From NCBI GenBank assembly GCA_030528565.1, contig JAUMYP010000001.1:75715-122188 (forward strand): a stretch of 46,474 bases of DNA, read 5' to 3'. The stretch's first letter is position 1; each line of letters opens with the position of its first letter. The notes under the pieces were generated by a model. That model searched no databases. It worked only from the letters and a program-made list of their open reading frames with translations, and was not told where the DNA came from. This document shows, piece by piece, positions 35,842 to 44,032 of the stretch. The translations under genes and the position numbers were made by a program. Source of the stretch: Pseudomonadota bacterium (GTDB lineage Bacteria; Pseudomonadota; Gammaproteobacteria; Xanthomonadales; Xanthomonadaceae).

Positions 35842-37207
35842 CGGCCAGCGCGTCGCGCTCTGGGGCTGGGGGCGGGAAGGCCGCGCCGCCTGGCAGGCAT
35901 TGCGCCGCCGCCTGCCCCATCTGGCGCTGACGTTGTTTTGCAATCCGGCTGAAGCGGCCGATGCGGCGCAACTGGGCGATGCCCGGCTGTCGTTCGAGTT
36001 CGAGGCCAGTGGCGAAAACCTGGCGCGTTTTGACTGGGTGGTGAAATCCCCCGGCATCAGCCCGTATGGCGAGGCAGCGCAGTTTGCCGCCGCGCGCGGC
36101 ACGCGCTTTATCGGCGGCACCGGGCTGTGGTTTGCCGAGCGCGGTGCGGATGCATCCATCTGCTGCGTTACCGGCACCAAGGGCAAGAGCACCACCAGCG
36201 CGCTGCTCGCACATCTTTTGCGCGCTGCCGGGCAGCGCACTGTACTGGCCGGCAATATCGGCCTGCCGCTGCTGGAGCTGCTGGACACGCAGGCCGAACG
36301 CTGGGTAGTGGAGCTGTCCAGCTACCAGACCCGGGATGTGGCCGAAAGCGGCGTGCGTCCGCAGCTTACCATTGTCAGTAATCTCTTTCCCGAACATCTG
36401 GACTGGCATGGCAGCGAGCAGTGCTATGTCGAGGACAAACTGGCGTTGCTGACGGGCGCGCGCCCGCAGCACGCCATTTTGAACGCCAACGATGCGCAGC
36501 TTGCGGCGCTTGACTTGCCCGACACCATCATCCACTGGTACGGCCAGCCCGATGGCTGGCATCTGCGCGGCGATGTGCTGTATCGCGGTGGGCAAAAAAT
36601 ACTCGATACTCGCCGCCTGCCACTGCCGGGACGGCATAACCGCAGCAACCTGTGTGCGGTACTGACTGCGCTGGAAGTGCTGGGACTGGATGCCGTGGCG
36701 CTTGCGCCGCAGGCCGAAACCTTCATGCCACTGCCCAACCGCCTGCAAACCTTGGGACGGCGTGAAGGCGTACTCTGGGTCAACGACTCCATCAGCACCA
36801 CCCCGCACGCCACCCTGGCGGCGCTGGAGGTATTTGCTGATGAAAAAACCGTGGTGCTGGTCGGCGGCCATGACCGCGGGCTGGACTGGCAAGCCTTTGC
36901 CGATGGCATCCGCCCACGTCCCCCGCATGGCATCGTCACCATGGGCGCGAACGGCGCGCGCATCCACGCATTGCTGGCGCCGCTGGCCGCAGAAAACCGC
37001 TTCAAACTGGCTGCCGCAGAAAACCTGCCCGCAGCCGTGAATGCGGCAAAACAGATGCTGCAAGGCAAGGGCGTACTGCTGCTCTCCCCCGGCGCACCCA
37101 GCTTCGGCGCCTACCGTGATTATGTGGAACGTGGCCAACACTTCGCCCGCCTTGGCGGCTTCGACCCGGCGCTGATTGCTTCAATCAAGGGACTTGGCGT
37201 GGCTTGA
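35822..37207 (+). CDS. murD2: UDP-MurNAc-L-Ala-L-glutamate ligase MurD2
   Basis: A 461-residue Mur ligase that adds L-Glu, not D-Glu, to UDP-MurNAc-L-Ala; MurL then inverts it. The P-loop GTKGKST is at about 118-124. The central ligase motif [18 protein letters not shown], and C-terminal [15 protein letters not shown] and [10 protein letters not shown] are conserved. GTG 35822 is chosen with GGGAG 8 bases upstream; the frame stays open upstream inside murL. Its 3' end has a second, displaced copy at 37996-38127, beyond a toxin-antitoxin pair, which marks an insertion here. Confidence 0.92.
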   Translation: MQISQLDGQRVALWGWGREGRAAWQALRRRLPHLALTLFCNPAEAADAAQLGDARLSFEFEASGENLARFDWVVKSPGISPYGEAAQFAAARGTRFIGGTGLWFAERGADASICCVTGTKGKSTTSALLAHLLRAAGQRTVLAGNIGLPLLELLDTQAERWVVELSSYQTRDVAESGVRPQLTIVSNLFPEHLDWHGSEQCYVEDKLALLTGARPQHAILNANDAQLAALDLPDTIIHWYGQPDGWHLRGDVLYRGGQKILDTRRLPLPGRHNRSNLCAVLTALEVLGLDAVALAPQAETFMPLPNRLQTLGRREGVLWVNDSISTTPHATLAALEVFADEKTVVLVGGHDRGLDWQAFADGIRPRPPHGIVTMGANGARIHALLAPLAAENRFKLAAAENLPAAVNAAKQMLQGKGVLLLSPGAPSFGAYRDYVERGQHFARLGGFDPALIASIKGLGVA

Positions 37208-37237
37208 GTAAAACATCCAAGCGAGCCGAATTAATAG

Positions 37238-37256
37238 CCATGGCAGTTTGCTATGG
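37238..37256 (+). terminator. Hairpin after murD2
   Basis: CCATGGCA / GTT / TGCTATGG forms an 8-bp stem with one G-T pair, 30 bp past the murD2 stop. There is no T run, so it is a weak terminator at best. It lies at the left edge of the inserted segment. Confidence 0.35.
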
Positions 37257-37279
37257 CGCCGATGGGGGATTGCTTGCAA

Positions 37280-37323
37280 TTGCACGGAGAGGTATCAAAG
37301 CATTAGTATGACCATATGGTCAT
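37280..37323 (+). promoter_or_regulatory. Promoter and operator of the toxin-antitoxin pair
   Basis: TTGCAC (37280-37285), 18 bp, then TAGTAT (37304-37309) form a plausible promoter. A perfect 16-bp palindrome ATGACCATATGGTCAT (37308-37323) overlaps the -10 region, 15 bp before the antitoxin start. This is the expected place for autorepression by the antitoxin or the antitoxin-toxin complex. Confidence 0.65.
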
Positions 37324-37338
37324 TTTTGAGGGCAAGAG

Positions 37339-37575
37339 ATGAAAAATGTATCCGTTGTAGAAGCCAAGGCGCATTTTTCGGCCTTGCTGACCGAGGTGGA
37401 GGCGGGTGCGCAAGTGGCTGTTACCCGGCATGGCAAGGTGGTAGCGCGTCTGGTGCCCGAGCAGGAGCCAACGGCATTGGATGCGCTCAAGCACCTGTGG
37501 GCAGGCGATAGGCGTGAAATGGATTTGCAAGAGCCTGATGACCTGCCGGCGTCGCCCGTGGCCTCGCTGGATTGA
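37339..37575 (+). CDS. Type II antitoxin, Phd/YefM family
   Basis: A 78-residue antitoxin. The N-terminal DNA-binding and dimer fold is clear: MKNVSVVEAKAHFSALLTEV then VAVTRHGKVVARLVP, the usual Phd/YefM pattern. The acidic C-terminal part (GDRREMDLQEPDDLPASP) should wrap the toxin. ATG 37339 has GGGCAAGAG upstream. The toxin gene follows at 3 bp. The pair sits between two copies of the murD2 3' end. Confidence 0.93.
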   Translation: MKNVSVVEAKAHFSALLTEVEAGAQVAVTRHGKVVARLVPEQEPTALDALKHLWAGDRREMDLQEPDDLPASPVASLD

Positions 37576-37578
37576 GTC

Positions 37579-37983
37579 ATGTTGTATGTGCTTGATAGCA
37601 ATATCCTGATTGCCATGCTCAAGGGAGATGCCCGGGTCGCTGCGCGCCTGGCAACGCTGCCCTTGAGTCACCTGCGCCTGTCTTGCATCGTGCTGGGTGA
37701 GCTGGAGTTTGGTGCGGAAAAAAGTGCTTGCAGTGTGCAAAACAGGGCGCGCATCGCCGAATTGAAGCAATGCATGCCGTTGCTGGGTATCGATGCAGAA
37801 ACCGCCTCACATTACGCTCATATCCGCCAGGTGCTGGAAGCTCGCGGTACGCCTATTGGTGCCAATGATCTGTGGATTGCCGCACAGGTGCGCAGCATTG
37901 GCGCTACGCTGGTCAGCCATAACCTGCGCGAGTTTCAAAGAGTGGATGGCTTGCTACTGGAGGACTGGTTGGCACCTCGCTGA
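37579..37983 (+). CDS. vapC: VapC-family PIN-domain toxin
   Basis: A 134-residue PIN-domain ribonuclease. Acidic active-site residues Asp6 (VLDSNIL), Glu41 (GELEFG) and Asp97 (ANDLWIAA) are intact, with VSHNLREFQRV at the fourth site. Such toxins usually cut tRNA or rRNA. Intact residues suggest an active toxin held in check by the Phd-type antitoxin just upstream. Confidence 0.93.
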   Translation: MLYVLDSNILIAMLKGDARVAARLATLPLSHLRLSCIVLGELEFGAEKSACSVQNRARIAELKQCMPLLGIDAETASHYAHIRQVLEARGTPIGANDLWIAAQVRSIGATLVSHNLREFQRVDGLLLEDWLAPR

Positions 37984-37995
37984 TACAGCTCACGG

Positions 37996-38127
37996 CTGCT
38001 GATTTCCCGCGGCGCACCGGGTTTGGGTGCTTGCCGCGATTATGTGGAACGCGGCAAACACTTCGCCCGCCTCGGTGGCTTTGACCCGGCGCTGATTGCC
38101 GCCATCAGCGGGCTTGGGGTGGCTTGA
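37996..38127 (+). pseudogene. Displaced 3' end of murD2
   Basis: These 132 bp (44 codons including the TGA) align without gaps to the last 132 bp of murD2 (37076-37207). Of the 43 encoded residues 35 match. Changes are concentrated near its 5' edge (Pro to Arg, Ser-Phe to Gly-Leu, Tyr to Cys in the [11 protein letters not shown] region). It has no start of its own and is cut off from the rest of murD2 by the toxin-antitoxin genes. Read as the original gene end, displaced when the pair arrived with a replacement end, now decaying. Confidence 0.85.
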
Positions 38128-38186
38128 ATGACTCTGATGCTTTTCGGCGTGAGCTCGTTTTGAGCAGGGATATTGCCGTTTGTTTG

Positions 38187-38430
38187 ATGCCGGGATATGC
38201 GCCCGGCAGCGCACCTACTTTCTTTGTTGGCAAAGATGAGGCAAAGAAACCAGCCCTGGCTGCCGTGCCCCGCTACGCGGGATGCCCTGTGTTCCTCGCG
38301 GCCAATGGCGGCAGGGCAAACTTAGCTAAGCTCAAACACGCCCTGCCTTCTTCCATTGGTCGCTGCGGTACTCGGCACGGCAGAACAGGGCGGAAAATCA
38401 AAAGCAGCTGCCGGGCGCATATCCCGGCAT
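38187..38430. repeat. 244-bp nested inverted-repeat element (MITE-like)
   Basis: Outer arms of 24 bp are perfect inverse complements (38187-38210 and 38407-38430; core CCGGGATATGCGCCCGG). Inside, in order, are CTGCCGTGCC/GGCACGGCAG (38260-38269, 38374-38383), CCAATGG/CCATTGG (38302-38308, 38353-38359) and GGCAGGGC/GCCCTGCC (38310-38317, 38340-38347). A palindrome CTTAGCTAAG (38321-38330) is at the centre. A small hairpin TCTTTG/TTGG/CAAAGA lies at 38221-38236. No credible protein is encoded. It looks like a miniature mobile or palindromic element that could fold as one long hairpin. Confidence 0.75.
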
Positions 38431-38517
38431 TGAGAAGCCGCCAGTGGCCGCAGCATCCGAAACAAGCACCTCACCTCAATTGGCTCTGGCAGGCACTACG
38501 GATGCGGAGTGCCTGCC

Positions 38518-40041
38518 TCAACGCCCGCTTGTCTGGCTGCGGATAAAGCGCCGCACGTCGTTGGCGAGCTTCACCAGTTCCGGCTCGTTGACGTACATCA
38601 TGTGCCCGGCATCGTAGTAATGCCATTGGATGCGCTCTTGCGGGATGCCGCTGCGGTTGAGTGAATATTCCGCGCCCAGCAGCGGGGTGGCATGGTCGTA
38701 CCAGCCTTGCAGGGCGAGGATGCGCAGGCCACTGTTTTGCCGCAGCAGGCGGCCGACATACGGGGCGAGGCTGATATACGCCGTGCGGCCACCGCTTTGC
38801 CCGCCACTGGGGTTCCAGTCCCAGGGGCCGACGCCGCCGATGACGTTGTACTGGATATCCGGCGAGTATTTCAGTGTTTGCCGCGCATAGCTGTTCATCG
38901 CGGCGGTATAGGCCGCATCAATGCCGTAGAAGCTGGGGTCGTTTTCGCCAAATTCACCGGCATTGTCGGCATCACGCCCGGTATAGCGGCCATCAAGCCG
39001 CCCCACCACGAGACCTTGCTCGCGCAGCAGCTCCTTGTAAAAGCGCCCGGGCACAACGCGCAGCTCGGCGCGCTCCAGATAGTCCTCGGACAACCCGCTG
39101 TAACGGGCAAGTCCGGCGCGGACTTTGGCGCGCTCATCCGCAGGCAGGGCATTGCCCTTGACCAGTGCGCTCAGATACGGGCCAAGGGCAAAGCGTCGTG
39201 CTTCCTCGACAAAATCCGCGACCTGGGCTGGCGGATTCGCTACCTTGCCGTGATACCAGGCAGTGGCGGCATAGGTTGGCAGATTGACCACATGCGCCAT
39301 TTCGTTGCCCGGCACTTCTGCCGACAGGCCAAAGTCGAGGATGGTGGAAATCAGCAGGATGCCGTTCAGGGCGACATCGTTGTAGCCGCCTTCCAGCTCG
39401 TTGGCCACGGCAATCGAGCGAGTAGTGCCATAGCTTTCGCCGCCGACATATTTGGGCGAGTTCCAGCGCTGGTATTTGCCAAGCCACAGGCGGATGAACT
39501 CGGCGATGGAGACCGCATCGGATTTGACGCCCCAGTACTCCTTGGCCTCGGTGCCGGGCAGGGCGCGACTGAAACCGGTGCCGACCGGGTCGATGAATAC
39601 CAGGTCGGCTACGTCCAGCAGGGCATGCGGGTTGTCCATCAGCGGATAGGGCGGCGCGCCGTCATCGCGGGCATCGGAAGGCACGACCACACGTTTGGGG
39701 CCAAAGGCGCCCAGGTGCAGCCACAGCGAGCCGGAGCCGGGGCCGCCGTTGAACAGGAACAGCACCGGCCGCGAGGCATCTCGCGGGGTTTTCAGATAAG
39801 TGGTGGAGTAAATCGCCGCTTTGGGCTTGCCGTCCTTGTCCTTGAGAAAGATTTCTCCGGCAATCGCCTCATACGCCATCTTGCTGCCGCCAAATTGGCC
39901 GCTGTGCCGGGTGACGGACTCCAGCGGCTGCCGGGCTGTCTGCTGCGGGTTGGCCTCCTGTTTGTCCTGCGCGGCCAATGGCGAGGCAAGGGCCAGTATC
40001 AATAGCGCACTGAGGGCGGCAATATGGGAGCGATAGCGCAT
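38518..40041 (-). CDS. S10-family serine carboxypeptidase-like protein, secreted
   Basis: About 507 residues. A signal peptide MRYRSHIAALSALLILALAS ends near ASPLAAQ, so it is exported. The substrate-binding FNGGPGSGS is at 98-106, the catalytic Ser203 is in GGESYG, and the aspartate and histidine lie near WYDHATPLLG and DAGHMMYVNEP. The length agrees with bacterial S10 peptidases common in xanthomonads. ATG 40041 is chosen for the signal peptide; the frame is open 25 codons further upstream. It probably removes C-terminal residues from peptides in the periplasm or medium. Confidence 0.9.
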   Translation of the reverse strand: MRYRSHIAALSALLILALASPLAAQDKQEANPQQTARQPLESVTRHSGQFGGSKMAYEAIAGEIFLKDKDGKPKAAIYSTTYLKTPRDASRPVLFLFNGGPGSGSLWLHLGAFGPKRVVVPSDARDDGAPPYPLMDNPHALLDVADLVFIDPVGTGFSRALPGTEAKEYWGVKSDAVSIAEFIRLWLGKYQRWNSPKYVGGESYGTTRSIAVANELEGGYNDVALNGILLISTILDFGLSAEVPGNEMAHVVNLPTYAATAWYHGKVANPPAQVADFVEEARRFALGPYLSALVKGNALPADERAKVRAGLARYSGLSEDYLERAELRVVPGRFYKELLREQGLVVGRLDGRYTGRDADNAGEFGENDPSFYGIDAAYTAAMNSYARQTLKYSPDIQYNVIGGVGPWDWNPSGGQSGGRTAYISLAPYVGRLLRQNSGLRILALQGWYDHATPLLGAEYSLNRSGIPQERIQWHYYDAGHMMYVNEPELVKLANDVRRFIRSQTSGR

Positions 40042-40127
40042 CGGGCAACTCCGGCATCTTGGGAAAGATGCCGATGTTGCGGCAAAAAAACTTGGCCGCC
40101 ATCGGCCAAAGGTCATGGCGGAGCGAT

Positions 40128-41135
40128 TTATTTTTCGCGGTTAAGTGCGTAATGCGCCAGGCCACGCAGCGCCGCGCAGGCTTCGTTGTCGGGCAGGGGA
40201 GCAAGTGCGGCCTCGGCACGCCGGGCAAATTCCGCAGCGCGTGCGCGGCTATAGCTGAGCGAGTCATGTGCATTGATGGCGGCAATCACTTCCGGCAGGG
40301 CGCTGACATCGCCGTTTTCGACAATTTGCCGCAGTCGCTCGCAGGTGGCAGGGTCGGCATGCTGCATGACATGAATCAGCGGCAGGGTCATCTTGCCTTC
40401 GGCCAGGTCATCGCCGAGATTCTTGCCCAGCGTTTGCGCATCCGAGGCATAGTCCAGCACATCGTCAGCAATCTGGAAGGCATAGCCCAGCGCTAGGCCG
40501 TAATCGTGCATCGCCTCCTGGGTGGCGGCATCAGCACCTGCCAGCAGTGCGCCAAGACGGGTGGCGGCGGCAAACAAAATCGCTGTCTTGCGCTCAATGA
40601 CGCGTAGATAGGCGGTTTCGTCGGTATCGGGGTTGCGTACATGCAAAAGTTGCAGCACTTCGCCTTCGGCAATCTGGTTGGTGGTGTCGGCCAGAATCTG
40701 TTGCACCGGCATGGATTCAAGCTCGACCATCAACTGGAAGCTGCGCGAATACAAAAAGTCGCCGACCAGCACGCTGGCAGCATTACCCCAGACCGCATTG
40801 GCGGTACGGCGGCCACGGCGCAGCTCGGACTCGTCCACCACATCGTCATGCAGCAGGGTGGAGGTATGGATGAATTCCACCACCGCGGCCAGTTGATGGG
40901 CATCCGCGCCCTGATATCCCAGCGCGCGCGCAGCCAGCAGCAGCAACATGGGGCGCAGGCGCTTGCCACCGGCGCTGATGATGTATTCGGAAATCTGGTT
41001 GATAAGCAGCACATCAGAGGCCAGACGGCGGCGGATCAGCGCATCCACGGCGGCCATGTCGGGCGCGGCAAGCGCCTGGATGGCGGGCAGGTCAAATTGG
41101 GGCGTTCGGACTTGGACGGTATTCATATTGCGCAT
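40128..41135 (-). CDS. ispB: Octaprenyl (polyprenyl) diphosphate synthase IspB
   Basis: About 335 residues, a trans-prenyltransferase making the side chain of ubiquinone. First Asp-rich motif LLHDDVVDES, second QIADDVLDY, with GGKRLRPMLLLL upstream. The start is either ATG 41135 (MRNMNTVQ) or ATG 41126 (MNTVQ). 41135 is chosen because a perfect TATAAT ends 6 bases before it, which would make a leaderless mRNA; there is no ribosome site for either. ssb is divergent. Confidence 0.93.
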   Translation of the reverse strand: MRNMNTVQVRTPQFDLPAIQALAAPDMAAVDALIRRRLASDVLLINQISEYIISAGGKRLRPMLLLLAARALGYQGADAHQLAAVVEFIHTSTLLHDDVVDESELRRGRRTANAVWGNAASVLVGDFLYSRSFQLMVELESMPVQQILADTTNQIAEGEVLQLLHVRNPDTDETAYLRVIERKTAILFAAATRLGALLAGADAATQEAMHDYGLALGYAFQIADDVLDYASDAQTLGKNLGDDLAEGKMTLPLIHVMQHADPATCERLRQIVENGDVSALPEVIAAINAHDSLSYSRARAAEFARRAEAALAPLPDNEACAALRGLAHYALNREK

Positions 41136-41141
41136 TGCGCC

Positions 41142-41147
41142 ATTATA
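41142..41147 (-). promoter_or_regulatory. -10 element of ispB (TATAAT)
   Basis: A perfect TATAAT on the minus strand, separated by six bases (GGCGCA) from ATG 41135, so transcription should begin at the start codon itself. No convincing -35 hexamer is seen 16-18 bp upstream. Confidence 0.55.
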
Positions 41148-41237
41148 GGCGGGCGGCATTGCGCGGTATCATCCCATCCCTGTGGCGGCACTTGGGCCGT
41201 AAAACACCAGCAGAACACAATCAGGTAAGGAAAAGAC

Positions 41238-41801
41238 ATGGCACGTGGCATCAACAAGGTGATTCTGGTCGGCAATCTCGGCAATGACCCGGAAACCTCA
41301 TACACCCAAAGCGGGATGACGGTCACCAAAATCAGCCTGGCGACCACCACGGTACGCAAAGACCGTGACGGCATGCAGCAGGAAAAAACCGAATGGCATC
41401 GCGTGACTTTCTTTGGCAAGCTTGCGGAAATCGCCGCCGAATACCTGCGCAAAGGCCGTCAGGTGTATGTGGAAGGGCGGCTTAGCTACGGCAGTTATGA
41501 AAAAGACGGCGTGCGCCACTACACCACCGACATCATTGCCGATGAAATGCAGATGCTGGGCGGCGGTGGCCGTGGGGATGATGGCGGTTTTGGTGGTGGT
41601 TATGAGCAGCGCGGCCCGCGCCAGCAACCGGCACAACGCCGTGAGCCGCAGCAGCAGGGCGGCTATGCTGATGATGGCTACGGCAATAACTACGGCAGTA
41701 GCCAGGGCAGCAGTCGCGCACCGCAACGCCAGTCCAGCCCGCCACCTGCGGCGGATTTTGGCGGCGGTGACGGCTTCGATGATGACGATATCCCGTTCTG
41801 A
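41238..41801 (+). CDS. ssb: Single-stranded DNA-binding protein Ssb
   Basis: A 187-residue tetrameric protein that coats single-stranded DNA in replication, repair and recombination. The OB fold covers about residues 1-110 ([51 protein letters not shown]). A long Gly/Gln/Arg-rich linker follows, then the acidic protein-interaction tip DDDDIPF. ATG 41238 has TAAGGAAA upstream. Confidence 0.97.
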   Translation: MARGINKVILVGNLGNDPETSYTQSGMTVTKISLATTTVRKDRDGMQQEKTEWHRVTFFGKLAEIAAEYLRKGRQVYVEGRLSYGSYEKDGVRHYTTDIIADEMQMLGGGGRGDDGGFGGGYEQRGPRQQPAQRREPQQQGGYADDGYGNNYGSSQGSSRAPQRQSSPPPAADFGGGDGFDDDDIPF

Positions 41802-41899
41802 CCGAAAATTGCTGTGAGTGCGTCTGGCGGCGGTCAGCCGCAGACGCTACGCCTTCGTACTTGTTGATTACCTGACTTGTTTGTTTAAGGAAACCCTTG

Positions 41900-43963
41900 A
41901 TGAAGCTCCATTCTGCGCTTTTGCCGTTTGCGCTGTTTTGCGCTTTGCCTGTCGCTGCCCAGGCCAGTCGTGGTTTTACCGTGGAGGACATGGTGCGGCT
42001 GGACCGCTACAGCGCGCCGCAGATTTCCTCTGATGGCCAAACGGTGATTTACCTGCGCCGCACGGTGGATGCCGGGCTCAAGGCCAGCACGGCGCTATGG
42101 GCGGTGGCAAGCCAAGGCGGCGCGGCGCGGCAAATCAGCCCGGTGGGCTGGAGTGTCAACAGCCCTTCACTCTCTGCCGATGGCAAGACGGTGTATTTCC
42201 TGAGCGCTAAGCAGGGCAGCTCGCAGTTGTATGCGCAGTCGCTGGCAGGCGGCACGCCGCGGGCGCTAACCGATTTGCCGCTGGATGTGGAGACTTACAA
42301 GTTTTCGCCCAGCGGCGATGCGGTGGCGCTGGGGCTGGCCGTGTATCCGGACTGTGGCGCGGATTTGGCCTGTAGCAAGCAACGTCTGGAGGATGCGGGC
42401 AAGCAAAAAACCTCCGGTGTTCTGTACCAGCAAATCTTTGTGCGTCACTGGGATACCTGGGCTGATGGCCGCATGAACCGTGCCTTTGTGGCGCGCGTGG
42501 GGGATGCGCCTGCCAAAGACGCTGTGCTGGTCAGCGGCGGTGTGGCGGGCAATATCCCGTCCAAACCGTTTGGCGATTTTTCTGACCTGGCCTTCTCGCC
42601 CGATGGCAGGCAGCTGGTGATGAGTATCCGCGAAGCGGGGCGTGGCGAGCCGTGGAGCACCAATTTCGACCTGTATCTGGTCAATGCCGATGGCAGCGGC
42701 CAGCCGCGCAACCTGACCCGGGGCAACCCGGCCTGGGACGGCGGCCCGGTATTTTCGGCCGATGGCAAGAAGCTCTATTACTGGGCGATGCAGCGGCCCA
42801 AATTCGAGGCCGACCGCCATGCGCTGACCGAGATGAATCTTGAAACCGGGCAAGTGCGCGAAATCGCCCCGAATTGGGACAGGTCGGCCAATGGCATCAC
42901 CTTGTCGGAGGATGGCAAGACCATTTACGCCAGCGCCGATGATATCGGGCAGCGTCCGCTGTTTGCCATTGACATCGCCACAGGCCAGGTACGCAAACTG
43001 GCCGAGGGCGGCAGCACTGGCAATATCTCGGTGGGCGGCGGCAAGCTGGCCTTCACCCGCAACAGCCTGAAGTCGGGCGACCAGATTGTTGTCATGCCCG
43101 CAACAGGCGGCCATGCCCGCGCGCTCAGCCCTTCGGCTGCCGAGCAGCAACCGGCGGTGCGTTTTGGCGACTTCGAGCAGTTCAGCTTCAAGGGCTGGAA
43201 TGACGAAACCGTGTACGGCTATGTGGTCAAGCCCTGGAATTACCAGGCAGGCCAACGCTATCCGGTGGCGTTTTTGATTCATGGCGGCCCGCAGGGCAGC
43301 TTTGGCAATGGCTGGAGCTATCGTTGGAACCCGCAAACCTACGCAGGCCAGGGCTATGCGGTGGTGATGATTGATTTCCACGGCTCCACCGGCTATGGCC
43401 AGGCGTTTACCGATGCCATCAGCGGTCACTGGGGCGACCGCCCGCTGCAAGACCTGCAGAAGGGCTGGGCAGCGGCGCAGCAGCAATACCCGTGGCTGGA
43501 TGGTGAGCGCGCCTGTGCGCTGGGGGCAAGCTATGGCGGCTTCATGACCAACTGGATTGCCGGCAACTGGTTCAATGCCGATGGCAGCGCGCCGTTCCGT
43601 TGTCTGGTCACCCATAACGGCGTATTCGATACCCGTTCGATGGGGCTGGTGACCGAGGAGCTATGGTTCACCGAATGGGAGATGGGCGGCACGGTCTGGG
43701 AAAAGCCGGAAAACTACGAGCGCTTCAATCCCGCGCGTCATATCGGCAAATGGCAGACGCCGATGCTGGTGGTGGGCGGACAAAACGACTTCCGCGTGCC
43801 GATTGACCAGAGCCTATCCGCCTTCACCGCCTTGCAGCGCCGTGGCATCGACTCGCAGTTCCTGTACTTCCCCGATGAAAACCACTGGGTGCTCAAATCG
43901 CATAACAGCGTGCAGTGGCATCGCACCGTCAATGCCTGGCTTGCCAAGCATCTTGGCAAGTAA
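41900..43963 (+). CDS. S9-family prolyl oligopeptidase-like peptidase, secreted
   Basis: About 687 residues. A signal peptide MKLHSALLPFALFCALPVAA directs export. The N-terminal half is a beta-propeller of WD40/TolB-like blades (repeated SPDG/SADGK turns). The C-terminal alpha/beta-hydrolase domain has Ser544 in GASYGG, Asp in GGQNDFRVP and His in DENHWV. Similar to xanthomonad dipeptidyl aminopeptidase/acylaminoacyl peptidases. ATG 41900 follows AAGGAAAC. A terminator follows. Confidence 0.93.
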   Translation: MKLHSALLPFALFCALPVAAQASRGFTVEDMVRLDRYSAPQISSDGQTVIYLRRTVDAGLKASTALWAVASQGGAARQISPVGWSVNSPSLSADGKTVYFLSAKQGSSQLYAQSLAGGTPRALTDLPLDVETYKFSPSGDAVALGLAVYPDCGADLACSKQRLEDAGKQKTSGVLYQQIFVRHWDTWADGRMNRAFVARVGDAPAKDAVLVSGGVAGNIPSKPFGDFSDLAFSPDGRQLVMSIREAGRGEPWSTNFDLYLVNADGSGQPRNLTRGNPAWDGGPVFSADGKKLYYWAMQRPKFEADRHALTEMNLETGQVREIAPNWDRSANGITLSEDGKTIYASADDIGQRPLFAIDIATGQVRKLAEGGSTGNISVGGGKLAFTRNSLKSGDQIVVMPATGGHARALSPSAAEQQPAVRFGDFEQFSFKGWNDETVYGYVVKPWNYQAGQRYPVAFLIHGGPQGSFGNGWSYRWNPQTYAGQGYAVVMIDFHGSTGYGQAFTDAISGHWGDRPLQDLQKGWAAAQQQYPWLDGERACALGASYGGFMTNWIAGNWFNADGSAPFRCLVTHNGVFDTRSMGLVTEELWFTEWEMGGTVWEKPENYERFNPARHIGKWQTPMLVVGGQNDFRVPIDQSLSAFTALQRRGIDSQFLYFPDENHWVLKSHNSVQWHRTVNAWLAKHLGK

Positions 43964-43971
43964 TCCATACC

Positions 43972-44009
43972 CAAACCCCTGCCGCAGCATTGGGCAGGGG
44001 TTTGTTTTG
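43972..44009 (+). terminator. Rho-independent terminator after the S9 peptidase
   Basis: A 12-bp perfect stem CAAACCCCTGCC/GGCAGGGGTTTG (43972-43983, 43993-44004) with a 9-base loop, followed by TTTTG. Confidence 0.85.
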
Positions 44010-44032
44010 TCCGCTGAACCGGAGATAAGCCG

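Noticed and set aside
34156-36288. 710-codon minus-strand frame opposite lysAC, murL and murD2
   Set aside because: It crosses three real genes on the other strand and has no domain.
38124-38546. Open frame of 140 codons after the displaced murD2 end
   Set aside because: It runs through the nested inverted-repeat element, which explains it; such repeat-encoded hypothetical proteins are common artefacts.
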